This document shows positions 12,577-20,982 of a stretch of DNA of 39,670 bases, piece by piece. Numbering within the stretch: the first letter of the stretch is position 1; each line of letters opens with the position of its first letter. Source of the stretch: JAAYAY01 sp964429355 (GTDB lineage Bacteria > Planctomycetota > Planctomycetia > Pirellulales > Thermoguttaceae); contig CAYSCH010000036.1 in assembly GCA_964429355.1 (NCBI GenBank), positions 1-39,670 on the forward strand. Reading direction: 5' to 3'. The position numbers were made by a program, and so were the translations under genes. Below the pieces are notes generated by a model. The model was not told the DNA's origin and searched no databases. It saw only the letters and a list, made by a program, of their open reading frames with translations.

Positions 12577-14748
12577 TCACTTGCTCCCAGCGATCTTCTC
12601 GCGAATCCTGGCCGCTTCGCTGGGTTCTTCGGCCTGCTGAAACTCTGCCGCTGCTCGCTCCCACGTAGCCTTGGCCTTGTCAGCCTGGCCTGTCTTTGAA
12701 TAGGCGTCGCCCAGGTGCTCCAGCACGACCGGATCAGGCTCCATGTCGGCGGCCCTGGTCAGTTCCGCGATGGCCTCGTCAAATCGTCCTCTGCGAAACA
12801 GAACCCATCCGAGACTATCGCGATAGGCCGCATTTTCAGGATCGCTTTCGACGGCCTGCTCGATCATCCGTTGAGCCCGCTCGAGATGCTGGTTCTCCTC
12901 GGCCCAAAGATAGCCCAAGTCGTTCAAGGCGCCCGGATCGTGGACAAATTCGTCGAGGACCTGTTCAAGCCATTCGACCGCTTCGTCGATGCGACGCTGC
13001 TCAACACACATCGTCGCGAGCACCATTCGCGCCTGACGCACCGCGCCGCGTGCCAGATCCGATTGCACATTGCCATCGAATCGATCGATCAGAGAACGGT
13101 ATTCTCTGGCCGCTTCCTCCAGCCGATCGGCGTGGAAAAGTACCCAGGCGACTCGCGCGCGGAACGGTGCCGATTCCTCGTCGAGTCTCACGGCCTCGCG
13201 TGCCGCCTGGAGCGCCGAGTCGGTCTGCCCGTCGAGCTCCAGCGCGCCAGCCAGGTAATGGTTGAACAAGGCACGCTGGCCGTCGCTGACACCCTCCCGC
13301 TCGGCGCCTTCGCGGAAGACGCGGGCGGCCTCCTGGTTGCGATCGGCCGACATCAGGTCGACGCCCCAGATCAGCAACAGATTCTCCGCCAAGTCTGGAG
13401 AAGAAGCAATCGACGATCTCATCAACGTCTCGGCCGAGTCGAACCTCTTGGCGTCCAGCGAGACCAGGGCGGCAGCCAGGGTGTAGGAGCGATCTGACCG
13501 ATCGCCACGCGATGCCGCCTCATTCCCCCGCGAGATGACGGCATCGACGGCCGCTGCCGATTCGGTGAGCAGTGCGAGGCTGTCGCCCAGCGCGTCGAGC
13601 GACCCGGTCTTCGCGACCACCGCCGACAGGACCTCGGCCACTTTCGCATAGTCATTGCGGCTCAGATAAATCTCCAGCAACCGCTGGTAGGCGGTGGAGG
13701 TCGGGGACTTCTCGATGAGCCCCGCGTACAACTGCTCGGCACGATCGAACTGTTTGCTCTCGAAAAACTTCTCGGCCAGGAAGTAGCTGAGGACCTTGTT
13801 GTCCGGCTGCTTCTCGTGCCAGGCGGCAAGACGGCTGATAAGCTCTCCGCTCCGACCGAGTTCGCCTAACGTTTCCTCCAGGAGGAGAAACGGACCGAGC
13901 CCCATCGCCTCCACGTGAGCTTCCAGGCACGCATCGAGCTGCGCGAGAGCTTCCTCGAACCGTCCCGCATGCCGAAGAATCGCAGCGGTATTGAAGGCGG
14001 CCCTGGCTGCACTTGGAGCAGCCTCTTCCGCTTTCTTAAACACGGATTCCGCCGCCGCGACGTCCCCCACCGCCAGAAAACACGAACCGATCAACTGGTA
14101 GGTCGCACCATCGTCGCCCAGGAGGTCGTTCTTGACCTTTGGAGAAATGTTATGTTTTCGCGGCGAATCCAGGGCCGTGAGCGCCTGCGTAAAATAACTC
14201 GCTGCTTTCTTATTGTCTTCGATGAGACGGCAGAGTCTTGCCATCTCCATCATCATGATCACATCTTCCTCGCTTGCCGGCTCACGGGGACCTATTCCCA
14301 GAGTCCGTTCGTAAAGTTCGACGGCCTTCTCCCAGTCCCCTTGTCGCGTTAGATGGAGGGCCACATAGCGAAGCGGAAGACGGTCTTCCTCTCGGCACTC
14401 AGAAAGCTGCAGGGAAGCTTCGACGGCCTGGTCAGGCCTCTCCAATTGGATTGCCAATCGCACTGCCGCTCGGGCCGCGGGCGTGCAGGTAGGGTCGTAA
14501 CGCAAGGCTCGTTGAAACGATCGCAGGGCCTCGACGGAATCGCCGCGACCTTCCGCCTCCCTCGCCATCCCATAGAAGATCAAGGCCTGTGCCCGGTCCC
14601 GCTCCGCTTCCGTGGCCGCCTGCCGCGGCTCGAAGACTTCGAGGGGATCCTCGAATTGGGGCAACTCGGCACACAAAGGCCATCCTGCCGGGAAGAGAAG
14701 CAACGTTGCGAGCCAGAGATTCACTCGCCATAGACTACGAAAAGACAC
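12577..14748 (-). CDS. exported TPR-repeat protein
   Basis: GTG 14748 lies seven bases after a perfect AGGAG (14760-14756) and gives 723 residues; the far longer upstream frame is the antisense of the histone-like tail of the preceding gene. A signal peptide is visible (LWRVNLWLATLLLFPAGWPLCA), so the protein is exported. The mature part is almost entirely 34-residue helical hairpins: for example AEGRGDSVEALRSFQRALRY near the N-terminus, and a C-terminal run with ALNDLGYLWAEENQHLERA and AYRDSLGWVLFRRGRFDEA. It begins 19 bases after the stop of the Nth-like gene, so the two are co-transcribed. TPR proteins act as scaffolds for envelope complexes; partner unknown. It resembles the long BamD/PilF-type TPR proteins only in architecture. 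Confidence 0.88.
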   Translation of the reverse strand: MSFRSLWRVNLWLATLLLFPAGWPLCAELPQFEDPLEVFEPRQAATEAERDRAQALIFYGMAREAEGRGDSVEALRSFQRALRYDPTCTPAARAAVRLAIQLERPDQAVEASLQLSECREEDRLPLRYVALHLTRQGDWEKAVELYERTLGIGPREPASEEDVIMMMEMARLCRLIEDNKKAASYFTQALTALDSPRKHNISPKVKNDLLGDDGATYQLIGSCFLAVGDVAAAESVFKKAEEAAPSAARAAFNTAAILRHAGRFEEALAQLDACLEAHVEAMGLGPFLLLEETLGELGRSGELISRLAAWHEKQPDNKVLSYFLAEKFFESKQFDRAEQLYAGLIEKSPTSTAYQRLLEIYLSRNDYAKVAEVLSAVVAKTGSLDALGDSLALLTESAAAVDAVISRGNEAASRGDRSDRSYTLAAALVSLDAKRFDSAETLMRSSIASSPDLAENLLLIWGVDLMSADRNQEAARVFREGAEREGVSDGQRALFNHYLAGALELDGQTDSALQAAREAVRLDEESAPFRARVAWVLFHADRLEEAAREYRSLIDRFDGNVQSDLARGAVRQARMVLATMCVEQRRIDEAVEWLEQVLDEFVHDPGALNDLGYLWAEENQHLERAQRMIEQAVESDPENAAYRDSLGWVLFRRGRFDEAIAELTRAADMEPDPVVLEHLGDAYSKTGQADKAKATWERAAAEFQQAEEPSEAARIREKIAGSK

Positions 14749-14767
14749 ACAGCGTCTCCTGGATCGA

Positions 14768-15718
14768 TTACCTCGGTTTTTTCTTGGAGAGCCCTTTGGA
14801 TGTCGATCGTTTCGGCGAAGAGGGACCGGAAGCCGCCTTCGATTTGGCGGGCTTCTTCGGAGGCGCAACCTTTTTACCGGCCGCGGTCTTCGAAACCGTC
14901 GGCTTCGATTTGGCGGTCTTCTTTGGTGGGCCGGCAACCTCGTCCTTCGCCGTATCCTTGGCCGTCGGGGGCTTCTTTTCCCCCGTTTTCTCGGGCGCAG
15001 GCTGCTCCACCTCGGCATCTCTCGGCTGTTTCGATCGTCGCTTCGGCAAACGCGAGGCTGCCTCCGAATCGATTTCCAGCAGAGTCTTCCTCAGCTCCGG
15101 CTTATGGGGCGTAGCGGCAAAGTCGACCGCAAAGTGATGCAAAAGGGCTCCGAATTCGACTCCCTTATTCTTGGGGATCGCCCTCTCCAGGCCGGGCACG
15201 ATCCCTTCGGCCACATCCTTTTCCTTCACCAGGTCGAGAACCTCCATGACGGCCATCGCCGCCGAGTCGATTGGCACCGAGTGCCCGCCCAGGGCGGCTT
15301 GAACGACATAGGACACCGTGAAAGGAGAGCTCCCCTTTATTTTACGGAGACGCTCTGTCGCCGGTCCAAGGTTTTCTTTGCGAAGCTCTTCGAGGTCGAA
15401 GGCATATCGGGTCTCAAATACCGATTGAAGAATCTGCTTGACACGTTCGGCAGCCTCAGTCGGCGAGGGAAGACAGGCCATTTCTTCTGCCAGTTCGCGG
15501 ACCGTAGTGACGCGAACCTCGTTCCAGTCGAAAAAGTTGTGGCCCAGAGCGGCAAAGGCCTGTTCCGCATCGTTGTACTTGGAGTTCTCCAGGCAAGCCG
15601 CAAAAAGGTAGTGCTCCAAGACCGTACGACGTGGATCGGGAACGACCGCTTCATACCCGGCCGTCTTCAAAACCTTGTGGATCTTGCTGATTTTCGTGCT
15701 TCGATTGCTGCTTGCCAT
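14768..15718 (-). CDS. HhH-GPD/endonuclease III-fold protein without catalytic Lys or Fe-S cysteines, histone H1-like tail
   Basis: ATG 15718 gives 316 residues; ATG 15781 would overlap rbfA by 11 bases. Residues ~30-165 align with the helical core of endonuclease III: LEHYLFAACLENSKYNDAEQ resembles the first core helices, and GSSPFTVSYVVQAALGGHSV followed by PIDSAA resembles the hairpin GVGRKTANVVL plus VDTHV. In this alignment the catalytic Lys120 becomes Phe133, while the Asp138 equivalent is kept (Asp151). The four-cysteine iron-sulfur loop is missing. Residues ~226-316 form a Lys/Ala/Pro/Ser tail with repeated PKKxAKSK units like histone H1 or the HU tails of some bacteria. DNA glycosylase activity is unlikely; DNA binding is plausible. 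Its place between rbfA and the TPR gene in a translation operon is unexplained. Confidence 0.75.
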   Translation of the reverse strand: MASSNRSTKISKIHKVLKTAGYEAVVPDPRRTVLEHYLFAACLENSKYNDAEQAFAALGHNFFDWNEVRVTTVRELAEEMACLPSPTEAAERVKQILQSVFETRYAFDLEELRKENLGPATERLRKIKGSSPFTVSYVVQAALGGHSVPIDSAAMAVMEVLDLVKEKDVAEGIVPGLERAIPKNKGVEFGALLHHFAVDFAATPHKPELRKTLLEIDSEAASRLPKRRSKQPRDAEVEQPAPEKTGEKKPPTAKDTAKDEVAGPPKKTAKSKPTVSKTAAGKKVAPPKKPAKSKAASGPSSPKRSTSKGLSKKKPR

Positions 15719-15770
15719 GGATTTGCCGTAAATATTCCACAGGTTGTTACGGTCGCGATCGGCATGACCG

Positions 15771-16166
15771 TCAAATCTCATTCGTTTCTTCGGCAGTTGC
15801 GGCATCGCTCACCGAAGGCTCTGCCTCGGGAAGTACCTCCTTGAGTATTCTCGATATCTCGATCGAGTTCTTCACGCCTTGATCGAGATAGAACTCGATC
15901 TTCGGCGTGTAACGCGTGTTGATACGCTTGGCACACTTGGCTTGCAGGAATCCTGCGGCACTTTGCAGGCCGTGAAGGCTGAGTTGCTGCCTGGTCTCGT
16001 CGCCCATCACCGACACGTGGACCTTCGCCAGCCGGAGATCTCCCGAAACCTCAACGTACGTTACGGTAACGTCGCGAATTCGAGGGTCGTTCAGCTCAGC
16101 CAGGATCGCCAGCGCGACGACCTCGCGAATTGCCTCGGCAGCTTTCTGAGCTCGGCGTGAGGTCAT
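15771..16166 (-). CDS. rbfA: 30S ribosome-binding factor RbfA
   Basis: RbfA helps mature the 5' end of 16S rRNA in the small ribosomal subunit. ATG 16166 gives 131 residues beginning MTSRRAQKAAEAIREVVA; the upstream 28 codons are Arg/Cys-rich and dismissed. The KH-like core is clear: LNDPRIRDVTVTYVEVSGDL, then AKVHVSVMG, and the C-terminal YTPKIEFYLDQGVKNSIEIS with the conserved F.D.....I.... pattern. A short acidic tail follows. It lies 173 bases downstream of infB, the usual nusA-infB-rbfA order. Confidence 0.95.
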   Translation of the reverse strand: MTSRRAQKAAEAIREVVALAILAELNDPRIRDVTVTYVEVSGDLRLAKVHVSVMGDETRQQLSLHGLQSAAGFLQAKCAKRINTRYTPKIEFYLDQGVKNSIEISRILKEVLPEAEPSVSDAATAEETNEI

Positions 16167-16319
16167 GGCTATTCCCAATCCAATCAAGAATCCGAATCCG
16201 CGGCGATTCCAGGAGAAAACTCGCCGACAATACTGGCAACACCTCACCATCCCGGGGCGTCTCCTGGGAACCGCGATGGTGGAACGGACAAACCGTCAGC
16301 TCGCCTTCAGAGAGCCGCC

Positions 16320-16335
16320 CCTCTGGTTCCAGAGG
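16320..16335. other. small palindrome just after infB
   Basis: CCTCTGG TT CCAGAGG is a perfect inverted repeat starting about five bases past the infB stop (16340, read leftward). No T-run follows in the leftward direction. It may be a processing or pausing hairpin between infB and rbfA. Confidence 0.4.
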
Positions 16336-16339
16336 CTGT

Positions 16340-19198
16340 TTAGAAGGTTCGGGCTACCTCCTCAATCTTGTACGCTTCGAGGATGTCACCCTCCTTGAGG
16401 TCGTTGAATCCTTTCAGCTTCATCCCGCATTCCAGCCCCTCCCGGACTTCTCTCGCGTCATCCTTCTCGCGTTTGAGAGAATCGAGCCCATAATCTCCGA
16501 TAACGCGGTTCTCGCGAATCACGCGGACACGGCAATCACGCTGGATATTTCCCGAAAGGACTCGGCACCCGGCGATCGTGCCTACGCGACTGATCGTAAA
16601 CGTCTTCTGCACAAGAGCCCGACCCAGGTCGGCTTCGCGCTTCTCGGGACGCAACATTCCCTCCAACGCAGCCCGAAGGTCTTCCGTGACTTGATAGATG
16701 ATATCGTAGCGCCGGATCTGAACGCCCCGCTTCTCAGCCAGGACACGCGCGTTCTCTTCAGGGACAACGTTGAATCCAATAATCACGCCGTCCGAAGCGT
16801 CTGCGAGCGTTACATCCGCTTCCGTGATACCGCCCACGGAAGCCTGCAGGATCTTGATCTGGACCTCCGGATGCTCCAGCTTGAGGAGTTCCTTCTTGAT
16901 CGCTTCGATCGAACCGCGAACGTCGGCGCGAAGGATGATGTTCAGAGTCTGAACCTCCGTCTCCTCGAGGCGATCAAAGAGACTCTCAAGTGTCACGTGG
17001 GGACGGGTGTCCGACAACTCCTCTTCGCGTTGAACGGCGGCACGTTCCTCGGCGACATGCCGGGCCTCGGCGATGCTGCTGAGCACCTGGAAGCGATCGC
17101 CGGCTCCAGGAGGTGAATCCAGACCGGTCAGATTCACGGGTGTGGAGGGGCCGGCTTCCTTGTGCCGCTTTCGTGGGTTGAGCGTGTCGTACATGGCCTT
17201 GATCCGGCCGAAAGCCGAACCGCATACGATCACATCGCCCACATGGAGCGTGCCCCGCTCGACAAGCACCTTGCAGACCACCCCGCGGCCCTGCTGGACC
17301 TCGGTCTCAAGGCATACGCCCGAACCCGGCACATCAGGATTCGCCGAAAATTCGTGCAACTCGGCCACGGTCAGCAGAGTATCAAGCAGGTTGTCGATAC
17401 CTTCGCCAGTCGCAGCGCTTGTTCGCACAACCTCGACGTCGCCGCCCCACTCGCTCGGGAGCAATTCGACCGCGGCGAGTTGTTGGAGCGCGCGGTCCGG
17501 ATTGGCACCGGGAAGATCGATCTTGTTGAGCGCCACCACGATCGGCACTCCAGCCGCTTTCGCATGGCTTATCGCTTCTTCGGTCTGCGGCATGACGCCG
17601 TCGTCTGCTGCGACGACCAGCACGGCGATATCGGTGCAGTTGGCCCCACGGGCACGCATCTCTGTAAATGCTTCGTGGCCCGGTGTGTCGACAAAGGCGA
17701 TCGCGTGTTCGCCTTTCGTGATGCGGTAAGCACGAATGTGCTGGGTAATGCCGCCCTTTTCCCCTGATGCAACATCGATGTTGATGATTCGATCCAAGAG
17801 AGATGTCTTGCCGTGATCCACGTGTCCCAGAAAGGTGATCACGGGCGCACGAGGCTTGAGCGAACCGGGATCGTCCTCGATTTGCTCGACATGTTGCTGC
17901 ATCTTTTCTTCCGCCGACAATTCCCTGCGGAAGTTGACCTCGGCTCCGAACGCCTCCGCCAGCAACCCGGCCGTCTCCAGGTCAAGGTTGGCGGTAATCG
18001 TCAACATCAACCCTAGTTCGAACAGTTTGGCCTGGACGGCAGCGACGGAAAGTCCCAGGTTTTCGGCGAAACTCTTGACGGTGCAGGGAAGTGTGAGCAC
18101 AACGTTATGCTTTCGAGGGGCCGCCGTATTGGCGGTGCCGGTGCGACGCAACCGTCGAAACTGGCGGGGTGACGACGTGTCGTCATCCTCACGACGTCGA
18201 CGGCCTGCTGCAGCCCGTTTTCGCTTTAGTTGCCGTTGCTCGCGGCCGCCGAGGGCGCCGGCGGCATCCTCGGTCTGGTCGACGAGTCGCTTGCCTTTCT
18301 TGCTGCGTTCTTTTGTAGAAGCACCTTCCACAATTTCCGAGGTCGCAGCCGCCTCAACGTCCGGCAAACCAATTCCGCCCTTGCGTTTCTTGTCGTGTTT
18401 GCGGAGATGGTCGGAAAGTGGCTTGGTGCCCGCCTTTCCCGCCTTCATCGCCCCGGGCGGAAGTCTCAGGTCAGGCTTTTGAGCGCGAGGTTCCTCCTTC
18501 TTCTTCTGCGGTGGAGCCTTCACCATCGGCATCGGAGCCAATTTGATCGAGGGACCCGTTCTCTCGGCGGGAGAAGATCCGCGCTCACTTCCCTCGGTCG
18601 GTTTCCTGTGAATCGAAGGCTTACTGCCCAGAACCGGTATCTTCTTGTCGGCGATACCACCGGGGCCGATATAATCTTCCCGGCGGACTGCGCCCGCAGG
18701 TCGTACTGGGGGAGTGGGCGTAACGCTTGGAGGGCCTTCAGGGGCAAGGGGAGTCGTTGTCGGCGTGACCGCGGGGGGGGAAGCCTGCTCGACAACGGGA
18801 GAGACTGCTTCAACGGGAACGACTACTTCGACGGGAGTGACTGCTTCGACCGAAGTGACCGGAGTGACCGTGGGAATGGTAGCAGTGGGAACGGCAGGGG
18901 GTGGGGCTGGGAACGATTCCGGAGAAACGGCTTCCGGCGCAGGACGGGGAGTGGGAGGAAGCGTCCGCACCCGCCCCATCAACTTGTCTTCGCGTTTCGG
19001 CACTGCCGGGACTTCCGGCTCGGGAGCCGCCGTCCGCCTGCCGCCACTCATGTGCTCCTTGATTGCCACAACCTGATCGTCCGACAAACTGGCAAGAGCG
19101 GAACCCTTGCCCGGAAAGCCCAGCTTGTTGCATACATCGACCAGGGCTTTGTTGTCGATCTTCAGCTGTTTCGCTAGTTGGTAGATGCGAATAGCCAA
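16340..19198 (-). CDS. infB: translation initiation factor IF-2
   Basis: IF-2 is the GTPase that delivers initiator fMet-tRNA to the 30S subunit and promotes subunit joining. The family start MAIRIYQLAKxLK corresponds to TTG 19198 (read L-AIRIYQLAKQLKIDNKAL), with AGAGGAAAGAGAG upstream, giving 952 residues. No ATG is in frame nearby; GTG 19237 is the alternative. After the first N-terminal domain comes a ~300-residue low-complexity segment rich in Pro, Val, Thr, then Lys/Arg. The second IF2_N domain (LPCTVKSFAENLGLSVAAVQ) precedes the G domain: GHVDHGKTS (~458), DTPGHEAFTEMR and NKIDLPGAN. Domains II-IV follow, ending in the KGFNDLKEGDILEAYKIEEV segment. It is co-transcribed with nusA. Confidence 0.97.
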   Translation of the reverse strand: MAIRIYQLAKQLKIDNKALVDVCNKLGFPGKGSALASLSDDQVVAIKEHMSGGRRTAAPEPEVPAVPKREDKLMGRVRTLPPTPRPAPEAVSPESFPAPPPAVPTATIPTVTPVTSVEAVTPVEVVVPVEAVSPVVEQASPPAVTPTTTPLAPEGPPSVTPTPPVRPAGAVRREDYIGPGGIADKKIPVLGSKPSIHRKPTEGSERGSSPAERTGPSIKLAPMPMVKAPPQKKKEEPRAQKPDLRLPPGAMKAGKAGTKPLSDHLRKHDKKRKGGIGLPDVEAAATSEIVEGASTKERSKKGKRLVDQTEDAAGALGGREQRQLKRKRAAAGRRRREDDDTSSPRQFRRLRRTGTANTAAPRKHNVVLTLPCTVKSFAENLGLSVAAVQAKLFELGLMLTITANLDLETAGLLAEAFGAEVNFRRELSAEEKMQQHVEQIEDDPGSLKPRAPVITFLGHVDHGKTSLLDRIINIDVASGEKGGITQHIRAYRITKGEHAIAFVDTPGHEAFTEMRARGANCTDIAVLVVAADDGVMPQTEEAISHAKAAGVPIVVALNKIDLPGANPDRALQQLAAVELLPSEWGGDVEVVRTSAATGEGIDNLLDTLLTVAELHEFSANPDVPGSGVCLETEVQQGRGVVCKVLVERGTLHVGDVIVCGSAFGRIKAMYDTLNPRKRHKEAGPSTPVNLTGLDSPPGAGDRFQVLSSIAEARHVAEERAAVQREEELSDTRPHVTLESLFDRLEETEVQTLNIILRADVRGSIEAIKKELLKLEHPEVQIKILQASVGGITEADVTLADASDGVIIGFNVVPEENARVLAEKRGVQIRRYDIIYQVTEDLRAALEGMLRPEKREADLGRALVQKTFTISRVGTIAGCRVLSGNIQRDCRVRVIRENRVIGDYGLDSLKREKDDAREVREGLECGMKLKGFNDLKEGDILEAYKIEEVARTF
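18785..18856. repeat. 18-base tandem repeat inside infB
   Basis: Four consecutive 18-base units of the type CTGCTTCGACGGGAGTGA encode, on the minus strand, imperfect hexapeptides (VTPVEA, VSPVVE and relatives) in the disordered N-terminal region of IF-2. Slippage in this array is the probable source of length variation of the linker. Confidence 0.6.
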
Positions 19199-19360
19199 CT
19201 CGTGCTCTCTCTTTCCTCTGCCGATGACAATCGGCACCAACCGATGTGTGACAGAAATGGATCACTCCCGCATTTTTGTTCTCTCCCTCGGGCAATCGCG
19301 AGGCGATAGGGAGGCCAATCAGGTGACCCCACCGCTGCTGGACATTGGAGAATAGCTGCC

Positions 19361-20701
19361 TCATGGCTCCTCAGCCGCATGATCGGGGAAAATCTCCCCC
19401 TGCATCTCCGGCTCCGGAGTTTCTGACGGATCGGAACCATCCTCAGCTTGGGGCAATGGTTCAATCACAGGGCTTGGCTTCTCCGCGGCGTCTTCGGCCG
19501 CTTGCCTTCTATCCTGCTCCCGCTGACGGCGGCGCGCCTCGTCGGCTGCTTTCTCGGCAACCGCTGCGCGCTGTTCGGCCTGCTCCACGATGTGTTCCAC
19601 CTGTTCGCGGGCCAAGCCGCCCATCTCCATCAAGTCCTCGGGCTCGATAATCGACAAATCGTCATACGTGAGGAAACCTTCTCCGACCAGACGGTCGGCC
19701 AGTTCCTCACCGATCCCGTCGATTTCCATGAACCCCACAAGCGCGCCTTCGAGTTGTTCCTCCAACTCGTCCCGCGTCATGATCTCGATATCCCACCCGC
19801 AGAGTTTGCTTGCCAGACGAACATTCTGCCCTCGTCGCCCGATCGCCAACGAAAGCTGGTCCTCACGGACGAGTACGATAGCCCTGCCCAGCATCTGGCA
19901 GAGGATTACCTCCTCGACTTCGGCTGGCTGAAGAGCATTGGGAATCAAGACCTGCATATCGTCGCTCCAGCGGACGATATCGATTCGCTCGCCCGCCAAC
20001 TCGTCAACGATATTTTTGATCCGGTTTCCGCGTACACCGACGCACGCCCCCACACAGTCCACTCGCTGGTCGGTGCTGCTGACAGCGATCTTCGTGCGAT
20101 AGCCGGGCTCCCGTGCCTTCGCTTTGACCTCGATCACGCCGTCACCAATCTCCGGTATTTCCTGCTCAAACAATCGCTCGACCAATGAAGGACGTATGCG
20201 ACTGAGAATGATCTTCACTCGCGATCCCTGTTTACGGACTTCATAAACCGTCGAACGTACTCGCTCGTTGTTGTGGTGCGTCTCACCCGGAATCTGCTCG
20301 CTCTTCGGAAGAATCGCCTCAACGTTGCCCAGAGAGACCGTCGCAGTCCCACCGTCGTAGCGTTGAATCACTCCCGTCACAAGTTGGTCACGCAGCTCCT
20401 CATACTCTTCATAGAGCGCGTCCCGCTCTGCCTCGCGGATCTTCTGAATCATCACCTGCTTGGCGGTTTGAGCTCCGATTCGCTCCGCCATTTCGGTGGG
20501 GTCCAAAGGAACACCGTTGCGCGTACTCGCGATGGAACCGTCTTCTCGGTTGATCTGGACGACTATGTCCTGGTCCTCGCCGAAGTGCTTCTTCGCCGCC
20601 GAAACCAAGGCCGCCTCGATTCCCTCAAAGACGATTTCTTTGTCGATATTTTTGTCGCGGTGGATCGCATCAACGATCCGCAGCACTTCGCTGGGGTTCA
20701 T
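19361..20701 (-). CDS. nusA: transcription termination/antitermination factor NusA
   Basis: NusA binds RNA polymerase and nascent RNA and modulates pausing, termination and antitermination. The ATG at 20701 gives 446 residues starting MNPSEVLRIVDAIHRDKNID, typical of the N-terminal polymerase-binding domain. An S1 domain (LVTGVIQRYDGGTATVSLGN) and two KH domains follow, with VGACVGVRGNRIKNIVDEL and LSLAIGRRGQNVRLASKL as the GxxG loops. After the KH pair there is a helix-hairpin-helix segment (EIDGIGEELADRLVGEGFLT) and an acidic, Glu/Pro-rich tail. rimP, which normally precedes nusA, is not present; 281 bases separate the gene from the ketosynthase homologue upstream. The 5' leader contains GGGAGG, but it is about 13 bases from the ATG. 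Confidence 0.96.
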   Translation of the reverse strand: MNPSEVLRIVDAIHRDKNIDKEIVFEGIEAALVSAAKKHFGEDQDIVVQINREDGSIASTRNGVPLDPTEMAERIGAQTAKQVMIQKIREAERDALYEEYEELRDQLVTGVIQRYDGGTATVSLGNVEAILPKSEQIPGETHHNNERVRSTVYEVRKQGSRVKIILSRIRPSLVERLFEQEIPEIGDGVIEVKAKAREPGYRTKIAVSSTDQRVDCVGACVGVRGNRIKNIVDELAGERIDIVRWSDDMQVLIPNALQPAEVEEVILCQMLGRAIVLVREDQLSLAIGRRGQNVRLASKLCGWDIEIMTRDELEEQLEGALVGFMEIDGIGEELADRLVGEGFLTYDDLSIIEPEDLMEMGGLAREQVEHIVEQAEQRAAVAEKAADEARRRQREQDRRQAAEDAAEKPSPVIEPLPQAEDGSDPSETPEPEMQGEIFPDHAAEEP

Positions 20702-20982
20702 TGAGGTTCAATTCTCCCTCCCATTAGTGGGCGGGTCCAGGCCATCTTAACGAGTCCAATCGTTTCAGAGCACGCCGTCCAAATGGCACATGTGCGCTCT
20801 AAACTGTTTCACAAACATCACTTACAGGGTATGCTGCACGCACAGGCACACCCCGAGCGCATAACGCTTTGCAGCGAGCTACGTAGTCTGGTAAACATAA
20901 CGGCCAGAACCTGGGGTGTCAAGTGAGCGCACCCTGCGCGAGTGGGGCCTCTGCAGCTGATGTCTCGTGGGCAAAGCCAACT

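Noticed and set aside
14612..15844. 410-residue plus-strand open frame opposite the TPR/Nth-like/rbfA genes
   Set aside because: Arg/Leu/Phe-rich antisense translation of three better-supported genes, crossing their boundaries.
16130..17116. 328-residue plus-strand frame opposite infB
   Set aside because: Antisense shadow of the conserved G-domain and C-terminal part of IF-2.
18230..19177. 315-residue plus-strand frame opposite the IF-2 N-terminal region
   Set aside because: Gly/Asp/Arg repeats are the antisense reading of the Pro/Val/Thr-rich linker, not a protein.
20702..20982. possible nusA promoter (TAAGAT at 20749-20744, leftward)
   Set aside because: No acceptable -35 at 15-19 bases and no extended -10, so it was not listed as a feature.
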